A DNA stretch of 64,000 nucleotides. It comes from a virus. The DNA is taken from IMG/VR virus record IMGVR_UViG_3300020054_000008, positions 62,001 to 126,000 of that record. One strand, given 5' to 3'. Below are positions 23,196-31,069 of the stretch, one piece after another. A model generated the notes under the pieces. It was not told the origin of the DNA. It did no database searches and worked only from the letters and a program-made list of their open reading frames with translations. How positions within the stretch are numbered: the stretch's first letter is position 1; each line of letters begins with the position of its first letter. A program made the position numbers and the translations under genes.

Positions 23196-23990
23196 CTATA
23201 GATCAGGTGCTTCGTTACCAGCTAAATAAAGCTGCTTGACTTGAAGAGAGCTCGCCGCGTAACCCTTGGCAACAATGACATCTTTTATAGCTCCCGGATA
23301 CCTTTGCCCAACTGTTCCCGTCTGAGAACCGATGCCAACATTTCTAGTTGATCCCGGTACCAGCGAAGAAGCGCTGCTGACAAACGGCCTGTTGTCATTC
23401 CATACTTTCTGCTCTACCGGCTCACCGTTTATGTACAATGTACTCACGTTATGGTTCTTTACGTAACATATGTGAGACCAGTTGTTAGCGGAAACCCGAG
23501 TGTTTGAAGCCGCTAAGACCGATCCTGCTAAGCTGTCCGATGAGGGAGAACTTATCAAGAGAAGCCGGGTGGCCGGTCCCTCTTCATCGTACTTATAACT
23601 GTAGTAGTCCATTGCTTGCCAGAACGCAAACCCATCCGGTTCAGATGAAGGTGCGTAATCTGACAACATGTAAAACGTTGAAATGTTTGCAGGTCTTACC
23701 CAAAAAGATATCGTCCCAGAACCATATTCAAAGTTAAAGTCATCTGTTGCTGCTGTTGGAAGAGATATTTTTCCATTGACGTGCTGGTTGGCTTGTCCTC
23801 CCGCAAAGATTGCAGCAGAAGTATCCCCAGCGGTACCAAATGAAACGTCTGTACCAGCACCAGTCGCAGAAACAACAGTGCCGTCGTTGGAACCTACAGA
23901 GTCATCAGCATTTGTCTCTAGCTTCCAGCGAGAATTTATCGCAGATACCAAGTTGTCGATTATATTATCTATCTTAAATATGATTGGCAT
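23196..23990 (-). CDS. LamG/concanavalin-like lectin-fold protein
   Basis: I start at ATG 23990, preceded by AGGGGG. A longer reading runs into the neighbouring paralogue. The 264-residue product has the same layout as its neighbours: M-P-I-I-F-K, then R-W-K-L-E-T, G-T-I-S-F-W-V-R, W-S-H-I-C-Y-V-K, S-T-L-Y-I-N-G-E and the closing G-A-I-K-D-V-I-V-A-K-G-Y. It diverges more than the others and ends N-E-A-P-D-L rather than G-G-S-Y. A carbohydrate-binding virion surface protein is the likely role. Confidence 0.75.
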   Translation of the reverse strand: MPIIFKIDNIIDNLVSAINSRWKLETNADDSVGSNDGTVVSATGAGTDVSFGTAGDTSAAIFAGGQANQHVNGKISLPTAATDDFNFEYGSGTISFWVRPANISTFYMLSDYAPSSEPDGFAFWQAMDYYSYKYDEEGPATRLLLISSPSSDSLAGSVLAASNTRVSANNWSHICYVKNHNVSTLYINGEPVEQKVWNDNRPFVSSASSLVPGSTRNVGIGSQTGTVGQRYPGAIKDVIVAKGYAASSLQVKQLYLAGNEAPDL

Positions 23991-23998
23991 GTTTCCCC

Positions 23999-24739
23999 CT
24001 AAAAGCTTCCAGCAGATCCATTGCTGTACAACGCCGCTACCTCTGCTGCTGACAACACTCTTCCATCCCACACGCACAAGTCCTTGAACCACCCATCGAA
24101 CATACGCGAGGTAAGGTAGCTTCCAGCAGAGCCATTTACCTCCCACTCAAGAGAATATTCAGGCCAGTAACTTGCAGTCTCGGTACCTACCAGCGAGCCG
24201 TCTTTGTACATGCGGAAGTCACCGTTGTCTATAGTAACGACTATATGCACCTCAGAAGTACCAGAGTCACCAGTCGCGACGATACCCTCATATCCGGCCG
24301 AGGCTGGACTGGCGCTATTGAAGAAATGCCATCCGCCTGCGCCGCTAGCGAGAACGCTGTTTTGGTCAAAGTACCCAAAATGGACCCCACGCTGGTTGGC
24401 TGACCCGCCTCTGTAAGAACCAAAGATATAACGATTATCAGCAGTCCCACCAGCGGTGTACCCTGTGTTCATCTTAACCCAGAATGATATCGTCCCCCCA
24501 ACACCGTTTAGATCATTCAATGTTGTCGATAGATTCGATAAACCATCAGCGCCAAATTTGATCTTATGGTTCGAGGTGGTCTGCATACGTGCCCCAGATG
24601 AATCAAAGGTAACACCAGAACCAGCGTATACATCTGAATAATTTCCAAGCGAATCTGATGTGTCTGACGTAAAAAGATACCTAGCCACGAGATCTGTTGT
24701 AAAGTCTATGGAGCGACTTACCTTAAATATTATCGGCAT
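23999..24739 (-). CDS. LamG/concanavalin-like lectin-fold protein
   Basis: The 246-residue protein begins M-P-I-I-F-K-V-S, identical in its first six residues to the gene downstream. It shares F-T-T-D-L-V-A-R-Y-L-F-T-S-D-x-S-D-S-L-G-N-Y with the gene upstream at 24749. The jellyroll blocks G-T-I-S-F-W-V, E-V-H-I-V-V-T-I and W-F-K-D-L-C-V-W-D-G-R-V-L-S-A-A-E-V-A follow, and it ends G-S-A-G-S-F. This is clear evidence of duplication and divergence within the array. Confidence 0.78.
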   Translation of the reverse strand: MPIIFKVSRSIDFTTDLVARYLFTSDTSDSLGNYSDVYAGSGVTFDSSGARMQTTSNHKIKFGADGLSNLSTTLNDLNGVGGTISFWVKMNTGYTAGGTADNRYIFGSYRGGSANQRGVHFGYFDQNSVLASGAGGWHFFNSASPASAGYEGIVATGDSGTSEVHIVVTIDNGDFRMYKDGSLVGTETASYWPEYSLEWEVNGSAGSYLTSRMFDGWFKDLCVWDGRVLSAAEVAALYSNGSAGSF

Positions 24740-24748
24740 AATTCCTCC

Positions 24749-25534
24749 CTAGTAGCTGCCGCCGTGACCGTTGTCGTAAAGATCACTGATCTCGTCTGCT
24801 GTTAAGATGCGACCGTCCCAAATGCTGAGGTCTTTAAAGTATCCCTCCCACTGTAGTGTTGAAGCGGTTGGGCTTTGGGCTGAACCGTTCATTATCCACT
24901 CTCGGCGATCTTGAGGAAAACCGTTAGCAAACGTTTGCGTATCTGCTAGGCTTCCATCTTTGTAAAGCTTGGCTGTGTCGGTTGCACTATCGTAAGTGAA
25001 TACTATATGTACCCAAGTAGTCCCGGAATCTCCTTCCCAAAGAACACCTTCAAAGGATGAACCGGTCCCAACTCGGCTAAAGAAATGCCACCCGCCCTTG
25101 TCACCATTGACGGTCGGTTGATCGTCGAAGTACCCAAACTGGGGACCTCGGGTGCCTATAGTCGAACCAGCGTAAGAGCCAAGGATGAACGAAGCATCAT
25201 TGCCCGAATCATCTATCTGATTCGTGTCAGGATTTAGCCAGAATGATATTGTGCCGTCGTTGGTACCGATATCATTCAGTAACTTAGATGCCGACGTTGA
25301 TGTGCTGTCAGCACCAAGACTTATCCTACTTGTGTTTCCAATTTTCTCAAAGTAAACGCCGTTACTACTATCATAAGTTACAGCAGATTCGGCTGTCATT
25401 GTATCATAGTTCCCTAACGAGTCTGATGCGTCTGACGTGAATAGGTATCTAGCAGACAGACCGGTAGTAAAGTCTGACGTTGGTGAACTGGGGACTTCCA
25501 GTGAAGTTCCGCTTGCTCTAATTACTATTGCCAT
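24749..25534 (-). CDS. LamG/concanavalin-like lectin-fold protein
   Basis: This first gene of the four-gene array encodes 261 residues. It carries the R-A-S-G-T-S start, a Pro/Ser linker, F-T-T-G-L-S-A-R-Y-L-F-T-S-D, G-T-I-S-F-W-L, W-V-H-I-V-F-T-Y, K-L-Y-K-D-G-S-L and the final W-E-G-Y-F-K-D-L-S-I-W-D-G-R block, ending G-H-G-G-S-Y. The fold call rests on the repeated jellyroll motifs. The gap upstream holds a hairpin that may end the fibre transcript before the array. Confidence 0.78.
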   Translation of the reverse strand: MAIVIRASGTSLEVPSSPTSDFTTGLSARYLFTSDASDSLGNYDTMTAESAVTYDSSNGVYFEKIGNTSRISLGADSTSTSASKLLNDIGTNDGTISFWLNPDTNQIDDSGNDASFILGSYAGSTIGTRGPQFGYFDDQPTVNGDKGGWHFFSRVGTGSSFEGVLWEGDSGTTWVHIVFTYDSATDTAKLYKDGSLADTQTFANGFPQDRREWIMNGSAQSPTASTLQWEGYFKDLSIWDGRILTADEISDLYDNGHGGSY

Positions 25535-25573
25535 GATTATGTTCCTTTATATATTACGTATTGTATGCTAGAA

Positions 25574-25604
25574 AGGCACGCACCGCATCACACGGTGCGT
25601 GCCT
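25574..25604 (-). terminator. Hairpin, possible terminator
   Basis: A perfect 12-base-pair stem (AGGCACGCACCG and its complement) surrounds a seven-base loop. On the minus strand it is followed by TTTCTAG, a weak U-tract, so it may be a modest terminator after the 25613-26614 gene or a processing hairpin. Confidence 0.6.
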
Positions 25605-25612
25605 CCAAACCC

Positions 25613-26614
25613 TTACCTGACGATAAGCGTGAGCTGATCACCGGTAACAAGTGCATACGAGAACACGGCATCTATCGCAGTGTCTACACCAGACAGCCTA
25701 TAATCAGCTGTACCGGCCGTGACTTCACCGGAAGAACCTGACACTTGTAAGACACCATTAACGAACACATCTATTCGAGCATCTCTGTCTGCAGCAGGTA
25801 CAGCAGAAATATCTACGCTAAGTTGTCCTGTAGCAGAATCAGCGGATACGTCAGAAGACAACGCTTGAAGCGCTTTAGTAGCTCCAGAAGCTGTAGACCC
25901 TAACGACGTAATAGCACCAATCAAGGAGTCGTAGCCGAGACTGTTAAACGACGTCCATTGAGAATCGGCAGTAGCCAAAGGTACACCGACGTCTTTGTCA
26001 GACCAGTTTGACGATGTGACGTGAGAATCCACAAAGTAAAGTCTGCCGCCGGCACCAGACAGCACGAGATTTCCTGTAGTGGTCTTTGCTAAGTCGTGAC
26101 GTGTTGACGTGCCGAGGAAGAAGACTGACCCCGACGTTGCCATCGCTCCATCTAGCCTTAAATACCCGTCGACTTCGACATCGGGATCGTCAGCAGATCC
26201 GCCAGCTGATGCAAATCGAGTGTCTCCAGCTCCATCGATTATCAAGACTTCAGTGCCGTCTTCTGTGAATGTAGCACCAGAGTCTCCATCAATAATAACA
26301 GCGCCGTTGTTAGAAGCGACAAGCTCAAGACCACCCGAACCTGTAATTGCTGTTGTATAAGCCGTCCCTGTAACATACAGGTCAGAAGTAGCGACAAAGA
26401 CACCTTCAGTTCCCATCGAACGGAACGTAGCGGGAGCATCAAAGAAAGATGATGCCGAGGTGTCATAATCTAGAACGCGACGAATCGACGAAGCGATTTC
26501 ATCTAAAATGTCTTGCCCATCTGCAAGACTTGGAGGCGACAGCGGAGCCGATCTGCTAGAAACAGGAAGCGACCCAGTGAGCTGCTTAAGCCTAATTTGG
26601 GTTGTAATAGCCAT
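25613..26614 (-). CDS. Tail-fibre or virion surface protein (333 aa)
   Basis: The N-terminus M-A-I-T-T-Q-I-R-L-K-Q-L-T-G resembles attachment regions of fibre proteins in many myoviruses. The body is low in charge and rich in Ser, Thr, Gly, Ala and Asp. It contains repetitive beta motifs such as G-A-V-I-I-D-G-D-S-G-A and G-Y-L-R-L-D-G-A, typical of fibre shafts. The last 80 residues form a beta-rich domain with D-A-R-I-D-V-F-V-N-G-V-L-Q. It precedes the lectin-domain array and could be the shaft onto which those tips assemble. That link is inferred. Confidence 0.6.
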   Translation of the reverse strand: MAITTQIRLKQLTGSLPVSSRSAPLSPPSLADGQDILDEIASSIRRVLDYDTSASSFFDAPATFRSMGTEGVFVATSDLYVTGTAYTTAITGSGGLELVASNNGAVIIDGDSGATFTEDGTEVLIIDGAGDTRFASAGGSADDPDVEVDGYLRLDGAMATSGSVFFLGTSTRHDLAKTTTGNLVLSGAGGRLYFVDSHVTSSNWSDKDVGVPLATADSQWTSFNSLGYDSLIGAITSLGSTASGATKALQALSSDVSADSATGQLSVDISAVPAADRDARIDVFVNGVLQVSGSSGEVTAGTADYRLSGVDTAIDAVFSYALVTGDQLTLIVR

Positions 26615-26672
26615 TTTTCACTCTCTATTTTGCTAAATTGTTTCAGATCCAGTAAACGTAAGCTCACTCAAT

Positions 26673-26993
26673 CTACATAAACTTTGAAGCCCAAGCCCAA
26701 AGCGCCATGCCGAATTGCACAACAGCAAACACGGTCACCGCTTTAGTCTTGAATAGTTTGAGGTCTTCGACTTCCTTAGTTAATTCTTTTAATTGCGTCG
26801 GGGACGCAACCTCATCTATCTTCTCTTTCCAAGCGCGAAGTTCATCTACTTTATCCTCTCGAGACTGAAACTTAGCTAACTCTTGTTTCACGTCTTGGAG
26901 TTCAGTTCTTAACGCTTCGATACCAGTCGCTAAAGTCTCAAGCTCTTTCAATACTAACCTAGAGTATTCTGCCCACCCATTATCTGACGACAT
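26673..26993 (-). CDS. Coiled-coil protein with C-terminal membrane helix (XhlA/holin-accessory-like)
   Basis: The 106-residue protein is a long charged coiled coil followed by one hydrophobic helix at about residues 84-103 (V-T-V-F-A-V-V-Q-F-G-M-A-L-W-A-W). This layout is shared with XhlA-type lysis accessory proteins and with many small phage membrane proteins. SD GGAGGG precedes ATG 26993, which follows the upstream gene by one base. The endolysin is about 2.5 kb upstream in the same direction, so a lysis role is possible but unproven. Confidence 0.5.
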   Translation of the reverse strand: MSSDNGWAEYSRLVLKELETLATGIEALRTELQDVKQELAKFQSREDKVDELRAWKEKIDEVASPTQLKELTKEVEDLKLFKTKAVTVFAVVQFGMALWAWASKFM

Positions 26994-26994
26994 C

Positions 26995-27213
26995 TTATCC
27001 CTCCTTCACGATTGGGTTACTAACCAACGTGAGTAGTTCAGTGATTTTATCTAGATAGTGCACAGACACGGACTTATCTTGCAACATTTGCTCATGAATA
27101 CTGGAGAGCTCTGCGATCAAAACAACCCTACACTCAAGTAAGTGTTTTCTCTCTTGCTCTTTCGCACAAATCTCCTGCCTCAAGGACCTAAGTTTTTCAA
27201 GATTACCTGACAC
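26995..27213 (-). CDS. Small coiled-coil protein (72 aa), GTG start
   Basis: The start is GTG at 27213, with GGAGGT six bases upstream. The product is helical and charged (L-E-K-L-R-S-L-R-Q-E-I-C-A-K-E-Q-E-R). A second Leu/Ile-rich half suggests a coiled coil. No family is recognised. It is the first gene after a strong terminator and carries an ATATTTA element 31 bases upstream, so it probably opens a late transcript running into the fibre genes. Confidence 0.65.
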   Translation of the reverse strand: MSGNLEKLRSLRQEICAKEQERKHLLECRVVLIAELSSIHEQMLQDKSVSVHYLDKITELLTLVSNPIVKEG

Positions 27214-27244
27214 TGTGAAACCTCCGGAACTAACGACCTACTTT

Positions 27245-27251
27245 TAAATAT
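27245..27251 (-). promoter_or_regulatory. Candidate late-promoter element ATATTTA
   Basis: Directly after the U-tract of the ThyX terminator the minus strand reads TTATATTTAAAAG, 31 bases before the GTG at 27213. A promoter immediately following a terminator is a natural arrangement for a new transcription unit. Confidence 0.45.
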
Positions 27252-27254
27252 AAC

Positions 27255-27289
27255 AAAAAAACCTGCATGACTTTTACATCGTGCAGGTT
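27255..27289 (-). terminator. Rho-independent terminator after thyX
   Basis: The arms at 27260-27270 and 27279-27289 form an eleven-pair stem with one wobble and an eight-base loop. On the minus strand seven T residues follow it. It lies about 50 bases after the thyX stop and ends the ClpP-to-ThyX run. Confidence 0.85.
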
Positions 27290-27338
27290 TCGTTTATGGA
27301 GGTAATTCTCAAGAGAGCCAGTAGCAAGTATTGTGTAT

Positions 27339-28088
27339 TTACAGGCTAATATTTTTTTTCATTTTTTTTCGGAGGTCTTTATCATCCAAGTTGTCAATCC
27401 ACGCAGACACAGCGACAGGATACAATGTCGACATTATTTGTACCATGGCCTCAGCCACTCTTTGAATTTCCCACTGGGCGCCCTCGTGCAATCGGAGACG
27501 ACAAAAATGAAGAGCGTTATGTAATGAACATGTCCCGTAATACTCTGTGTAGAGGTTTTGAGGAAGCACCCCTCGTGCCTGCTCTCTACAAACTCCCGCT
27601 GACAGTAAACTGTTATAAAGGTTCAAGCTCTGGACATGGTGCTCTCTCACTACTTGTGATGCTCTCGTCCCATAGCCAGCGTCACTTAAGTCAGGTATTA
27701 TTACAGGATCCACCTCTTCTTGGACGTTGCTTGCCTGTCTATTACTCTTGTGCTGGGTCCTAAAACTATCCGGTTCATAAAACCTTAGATCAACGTCAGT
27801 ATACCGTCTGCTAATCTCGTTATAACTCCAAGTCCTATGACGGTGATGCTGGCTCCTAATAAAGAGAGGAACCACAAAGCGAAAAGTGACAACATTATGC
27901 TCGAACGTACTCGTGTGGCCGTGGTTAACAAGGTACTTAATAAGCTTCTCGTCTTTCTCATCTAACTCTTCCTTGTGCTTTCCAAATGAAACTCTGGCGC
28001 TATTGACGATTGTCAAATCATTGCCCATGTGCTCGACGTACTCTACTGTTCCAATACCATCGCCATACAATTCAACTCTATCTAACAT
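27339..28088 (-). CDS. thyX: Flavin-dependent thymidylate synthase ThyX
   Basis: I start at ATG 28088, with GGAG five bases upstream. The start shares a base with the thioesterase stop (TGATG). The 249-residue enzyme carries the ThyX signature R-H-R-T-W-S-Y-N-E-I-S-R-R-Y at 83-96, H-T-S-T-F-E-H near 58, and a Q-A-R-G-V-L-P block. It makes dTMP from dUMP using FAD and methylene-tetrahydrofolate, with dUMP likely supplied by the deaminase at 8645. Its presence frees the ThyA-fold protein at 14653 for another role. The C-terminus is unusually Lys-rich. Confidence 0.95.
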   Translation of the reverse strand: MLDRVELYGDGIGTVEYVEHMGNDLTIVNSARVSFGKHKEELDEKDEKLIKYLVNHGHTSTFEHNVVTFRFVVPLFIRSQHHRHRTWSYNEISRRYTDVDLRFYEPDSFRTQHKSNRQASNVQEEVDPVIIPDLSDAGYGTRASQVVREHHVQSLNLYNSLLSAGVCREQARGVLPQNLYTEYYGTCSLHNALHFCRLRLHEGAQWEIQRVAEAMVQIMSTLYPVAVSAWIDNLDDKDLRKKMKKNISL

Positions 28089-28525
28089 CAATACTCCATA
28101 TCTTTTCTTACTTCAGATTCTATCTTCTGCTTTTTATCAGCGTACTTTTCTTTTATATTCAAGATTGGTACAGGCTCACCGTCGCCATCAATTCTGACAA
28201 ACGTCATCTCAACATCGCAGACAGGCTTTTGTGAGCCGTTCACTACGCTGTGTCGCCTTGCAAACAATCTAATCTTAATAGACGTGTTGCCAATATTCAC
28301 GACATCACCGTATATCTTTATGATTTGCCCAGGACGAACAGGCCGCACGAAGATGACTTCTGATATTGACTTTGTCACCATTCTTGGCGAACCGCAGACT
28401 TGTGAAGCGAAGGCGACACCGGCTTCATCCAACCATGCCAGCATGGTTCCACCAAATAGGTTACCATGATATCCGACACAAGATTCTTTGCACATATGAG
28501 TAGCTATAAGTTCTAAATTCTCCAT
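28088..28525 (-). CDS. Hotdog-fold acyl-CoA thioesterase (YciA-like)
   Basis: The ATG at 28525 lies two bases after the glutamine synthetase stop. A longer reading would start within that gene. The 145-residue protein shows the YciA/acyl-CoA hydrolase pattern: H-G-N-L-F-G-G-T-M-L-A-W-L-D-E, then V-F-V/I-R-P-V-x-P-G, then G-x-T-S-I-K-I. The catalytic Asp and the Asn-Gly-Gly turn are present. These enzymes hydrolyse acyl-CoA to free fatty acid and CoA. In a phage it could alter host lipid or CoA pools. The substrate is unknown. Confidence 0.8.
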   Translation of the reverse strand: MENLELIATHMCKESCVGYHGNLFGGTMLAWLDEAGVAFASQVCGSPRMVTKSISEVIFVRPVRPGQIIKIYGDVVNIGNTSIKIRLFARRHSVVNGSQKPVCDVEMTFVRIDGDGEPVPILNIKEKYADKKQKIESEVRKDMEY

Positions 28526-28527
28526 AA

Positions 28528-29526
28528 CTACTTTACATATTCGAGCACACACCTTACGACTCTATAAGGGTCACAATTTGAAGCGGGGCGGCGGTCTTCT
28601 ACGTAACCCTTCCACTCCTCGGCTGTCGCCACAGGGACTCTGACACTTGTATTTCTGGAACCGACGCCCCACGAAAATTCACTGTAAGAAGATGTTTCAT
28701 GCTCTCCTGTCATTCTCCTCCTGTTCAACTTCCCGTAGTTCTGCATATGCTCAGAATGTTTGGCTGACGCAGTTTCCATAATCGCTCTGAACAACTCTTC
28801 GCCACCTGATTCTCTCATGGAGTTAGTCGAAAAATTCGTATGACATCCAGATCCGTTCCAGCCCTCGTGCGGTTTCGGGTGCCAATCTATACCAATGTCG
28901 TATGTCTCACAACACAATTGCAGAATGTATCTACTAACCCACAGGTCGTCAGCAGCCTTTAGCGGATCTTCTGCAAATACTTGATATTCCCACTGCCCGG
29001 GGGAAACCTCAGTATTATAGCCAACGACGCTAATTCCAGCCTTGTTACAGATCGTAGCGTGTTCTCTCACAAGTTTTCTATGTCTGATGGGTCCACCAGA
29101 GGAACAGTAGTACCTAGTGTCCTGTGGTGGCAGACCATGCTTAGGCCACAAAACGTTCTTGTCGTTCTTGGTGATAAAAAACTCCTGTTCAAAACCTACC
29201 CACAGTCCCTTGTCACCAGACTCTGCTATCTTATCCCTTAAGACGGCTCGGTAATTTGTGTCGTGTGGTTCTCCAGAAGCTGGATCACAGACTTCGCAAA
29301 GAGCAATGTAGTGTTGATCTGATAACTGATAGACTCTGTGTGGCTTAAGCAAAAGCTCAGAGTTGCTTGTGACTGCCTGGTTCGTCGAGGAGCCGTCAAA
29401 CGTCCATTCAGCAATTTGGATCTCCATTTCACCTTTCTGGCTTACAGATGGAGTTACGATCTTTGTCTTTGAACGCACAAGGGGTGATTCCAGTCCGTCA
29501 ACCCAAACATAATCAACATGTACCAT
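28528..29526 (-). CDS. glnII: Glutamine synthetase, eukaryote-like type II
   Basis: The start is ATG 29526, overlapping the amidase stop by one base, with GGAGAG seven bases upstream. The 332-residue enzyme matches GSII throughout: W-T-F-D-G-S-S-T (41-48), G-F-E-Q-E-F (111-116), N-T-E-V-S-P-G-Q-W-E-Y-Q (171-182), W-N-G-S-G-C-H-T-N-F-S-T (223-234), R-R-M-T-G-E-H-E-T (269-277), F-S-W-G-V-G-S-R (284-291) and Y-V-E-D-R-R-P-A-S-N (308-317). All metal, ATP and glutamate residues appear intact, so it should make glutamine from glutamate and ammonia. It is a striking auxiliary metabolic gene for a phage. Confidence 0.95.
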   Translation of the reverse strand: MVHVDYVWVDGLESPLVRSKTKIVTPSVSQKGEMEIQIAEWTFDGSSTNQAVTSNSELLLKPHRVYQLSDQHYIALCEVCDPASGEPHDTNYRAVLRDKIAESGDKGLWVGFEQEFFITKNDKNVLWPKHGLPPQDTRYYCSSGGPIRHRKLVREHATICNKAGISVVGYNTEVSPGQWEYQVFAEDPLKAADDLWVSRYILQLCCETYDIGIDWHPKPHEGWNGSGCHTNFSTNSMRESGGEELFRAIMETASAKHSEHMQNYGKLNRRRMTGEHETSSYSEFSWGVGSRNTSVRVPVATAEEWKGYVEDRRPASNCDPYRVVRCVLEYVK

Positions 29527-30446
29527 TATACTTCTCTCCGACACTCATCTAAAAGAGCGGCTAAATCTAGACCAGCGCAATCGATCTTTCTCTTAGTAAG
29601 ATTGTAGTGGTTTATGAACCCGGAAAACCTAGATCTTTCGCACTCTTTATCAACAGTTGTAATTAGCTCACCTGAAGAATCAGTCGGACATTGTAAGGGT
29701 ATATCTAACCCTTTGTGAAGCGCCTTCCAGAGAGCTTTTAAAGCGTCAATTTGAACGTCATAGAACCCAAGGTGCTCTTCCAATCCTCTACCGTGACACT
29801 TTACGGAACCAGCAGGGTTGATAGGTCTGGAGCCGAAGCCCTTACGTTCATACCAGCTCTGGTATTTCGGGTAGAAGGCATTTGCAATCTCGACGCCAAT
29901 ACTCTCATGATTCCATTTCCTACCGCCAGCCTGCCAAGCGGCATGCTGCGTATCTAATAGCTGGTAAATCGTGCCATCATTGTCGATACCAAAATGGATT
30001 GATATTCCTCTTTTCGCAATCACGTTTGCCATTGACTCAGTAGACAAGCAGACGTCCCAGTGGTTAACAAAATAGTGCGGTCGTCTATCAGGTTTCCCGG
30101 CATAGCTGGTGTAAGTACCGTCTTTGCATCCTAGACCATCAGGTTCGTCCCACAGAACAACTTTGTCCCACTCTATAGGTAGGAAATTACCGTTATGAAC
30201 AATAAACTTATCGCCTGATCGACATGAGCTTTGGGAAGGAGAAAAGTCTGATATCTCATCTTCTCTCTCTGTCCAAATTCTTCTATACGTCGCAGGACCG
30301 CATAACCCATCAGCAGTTAATCCGTGAGACTTTTGCCACTTCTTAATTGCTTTTACTAAATCATCATCATGTTCATCTGCTCCGAACCACGAGGGATCCC
30401 ATCCCAATGAATCGGCGGAGCTTTTGTTGTAGAATACTTTGTCCAT
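29526..30446 (-). CDS. Endolysin: N-acetylmuramoyl-L-alanine amidase with peptidoglycan-binding domain
   Basis: Residues 1-60 form a PG-binding_1-type domain (V-K-A-I-K-K-W-Q-K-S-H-G-L-T-A-D-G-L-C-G-P-A-T-Y). From about 120 the amidase_2 fold follows: H-Y-F-V-N-H-W-D with the first zinc His, I-H-F-G-I-D-N-D-G-T-I-Y-Q-L, H-A-A-W-Q-A-G, I-G-V-E-I-A-N-A and F-I-N-H-Y-N-L. It would cut the amide bond between muramic acid and the stem peptide at lysis. There is no signal peptide, so release needs a holin. SD AGAGGG precedes the ATG. Confidence 0.9.
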   Translation of the reverse strand: MDKVFYNKSSADSLGWDPSWFGADEHDDDLVKAIKKWQKSHGLTADGLCGPATYRRIWTEREDEISDFSPSQSSCRSGDKFIVHNGNFLPIEWDKVVLWDEPDGLGCKDGTYTSYAGKPDRRPHYFVNHWDVCLSTESMANVIAKRGISIHFGIDNDGTIYQLLDTQHAAWQAGGRKWNHESIGVEIANAFYPKYQSWYERKGFGSRPINPAGSVKCHGRGLEEHLGFYDVQIDALKALWKALHKGLDIPLQCPTDSSGELITTVDKECERSRFSGFINHYNLTKRKIDCAGLDLAALLDECRREV

Positions 30447-30454
30447 GTTGCCCT

Positions 30455-31057
30455 CTACTCAAAATCTATATCAACAGATACCTTGATATGAATCTTTGGA
30501 ACTCGCAGCTGATTTGCCATCCCATGTTTCTTTGCTTCTTCAGCGTCGAGGAACCAATCAGCATGCTTCTTTTTGTCTACAATCTTCATGAAGTAGTCAT
30601 CTTTTTTCCCGCAGTTACGAGCCATCATAGTGTAGATAGTTGTGTTAAGTCTATCGGCTTCTGTCGCTCCCGCTTTTAGTTCTTCAACTTTGCCGAAATC
30701 CATGGAGCTGACGTCGTGAATCATTACTGTTGCGTTTGGATCCATAAAGCGCATGCCTTCTTCACCAAAAGAAAACAATACAGCTCCACAGCTCATCGCT
30801 TTACCTTCTACGATGGTAGCAACAGGAATTTCTGAATGCTTTATCGCACTGATCATTGACATTAAACTGTAGACTTGGCCACCGTATGAATCAATGACAA
30901 TAGGAATTACTTTCTGGCCTGTGTTATGGGCTTGTGCCATCTCTTGAGCGAACTTCTTTGCAGAATCTTCATCAAATTTATTGACCCTGATTATTACAGG
31001 CTGCTTTCTTAGTTCTATTTCTTTAACTTTGGGATCAATTTCTGTTGTCCAGTGCAT
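30455..31057 (-). CDS. ClpP-like serine protease
   Basis: This is a 200-residue ClpP-fold protease. It has the oxyanion turn D-S-Y-G-G (56-60), nucleophile Ser89 in K-A-M-S-C-G-A-V-L, His114 in M-I-H-D, and the third catalytic residue Asp167 in A-D-W-F-L-D-A-E-E-A. Phage ClpP relatives act either as general proteases or as prohead proteases. The setting here, between the endolysin and the ribonucleotide reductase, does not resemble a head module, and a T4-type head would use a gp21-like protease. SD AAGGAG lies upstream. Confidence 0.88.
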   Translation of the reverse strand: MHWTTEIDPKVKEIELRKQPVIIRVNKFDEDSAKKFAQEMAQAHNTGQKVIPIVIDSYGGQVYSLMSMISAIKHSEIPVATIVEGKAMSCGAVLFSFGEEGMRFMDPNATVMIHDVSSMDFGKVEELKAGATEADRLNTTIYTMMARNCGKKDDYFMKIVDKKKHADWFLDAEEAKKHGMANQLRVPKIHIKVSVDIDFE

Positions 31058-31069
31058 TATAACTCCTTA

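Noticed and set aside
23991-24146. Upstream N-terminal extension of the lectin gene at 23196
   Set aside because: The extension overlaps the neighbouring paralogue, has an atypical Trp-rich composition, and the ATG at 23990 has a good Shine-Dalgarno site and the family N-terminus.
30455-31057. ClpP-like protein as the prohead protease
   Set aside because: Some phages use ClpP-fold prohead proteases, but this gene lies between the endolysin and ribonucleotide reductase genes, not with head genes, and the virion is T4-like, for which a gp21-type protease is expected outside the window.
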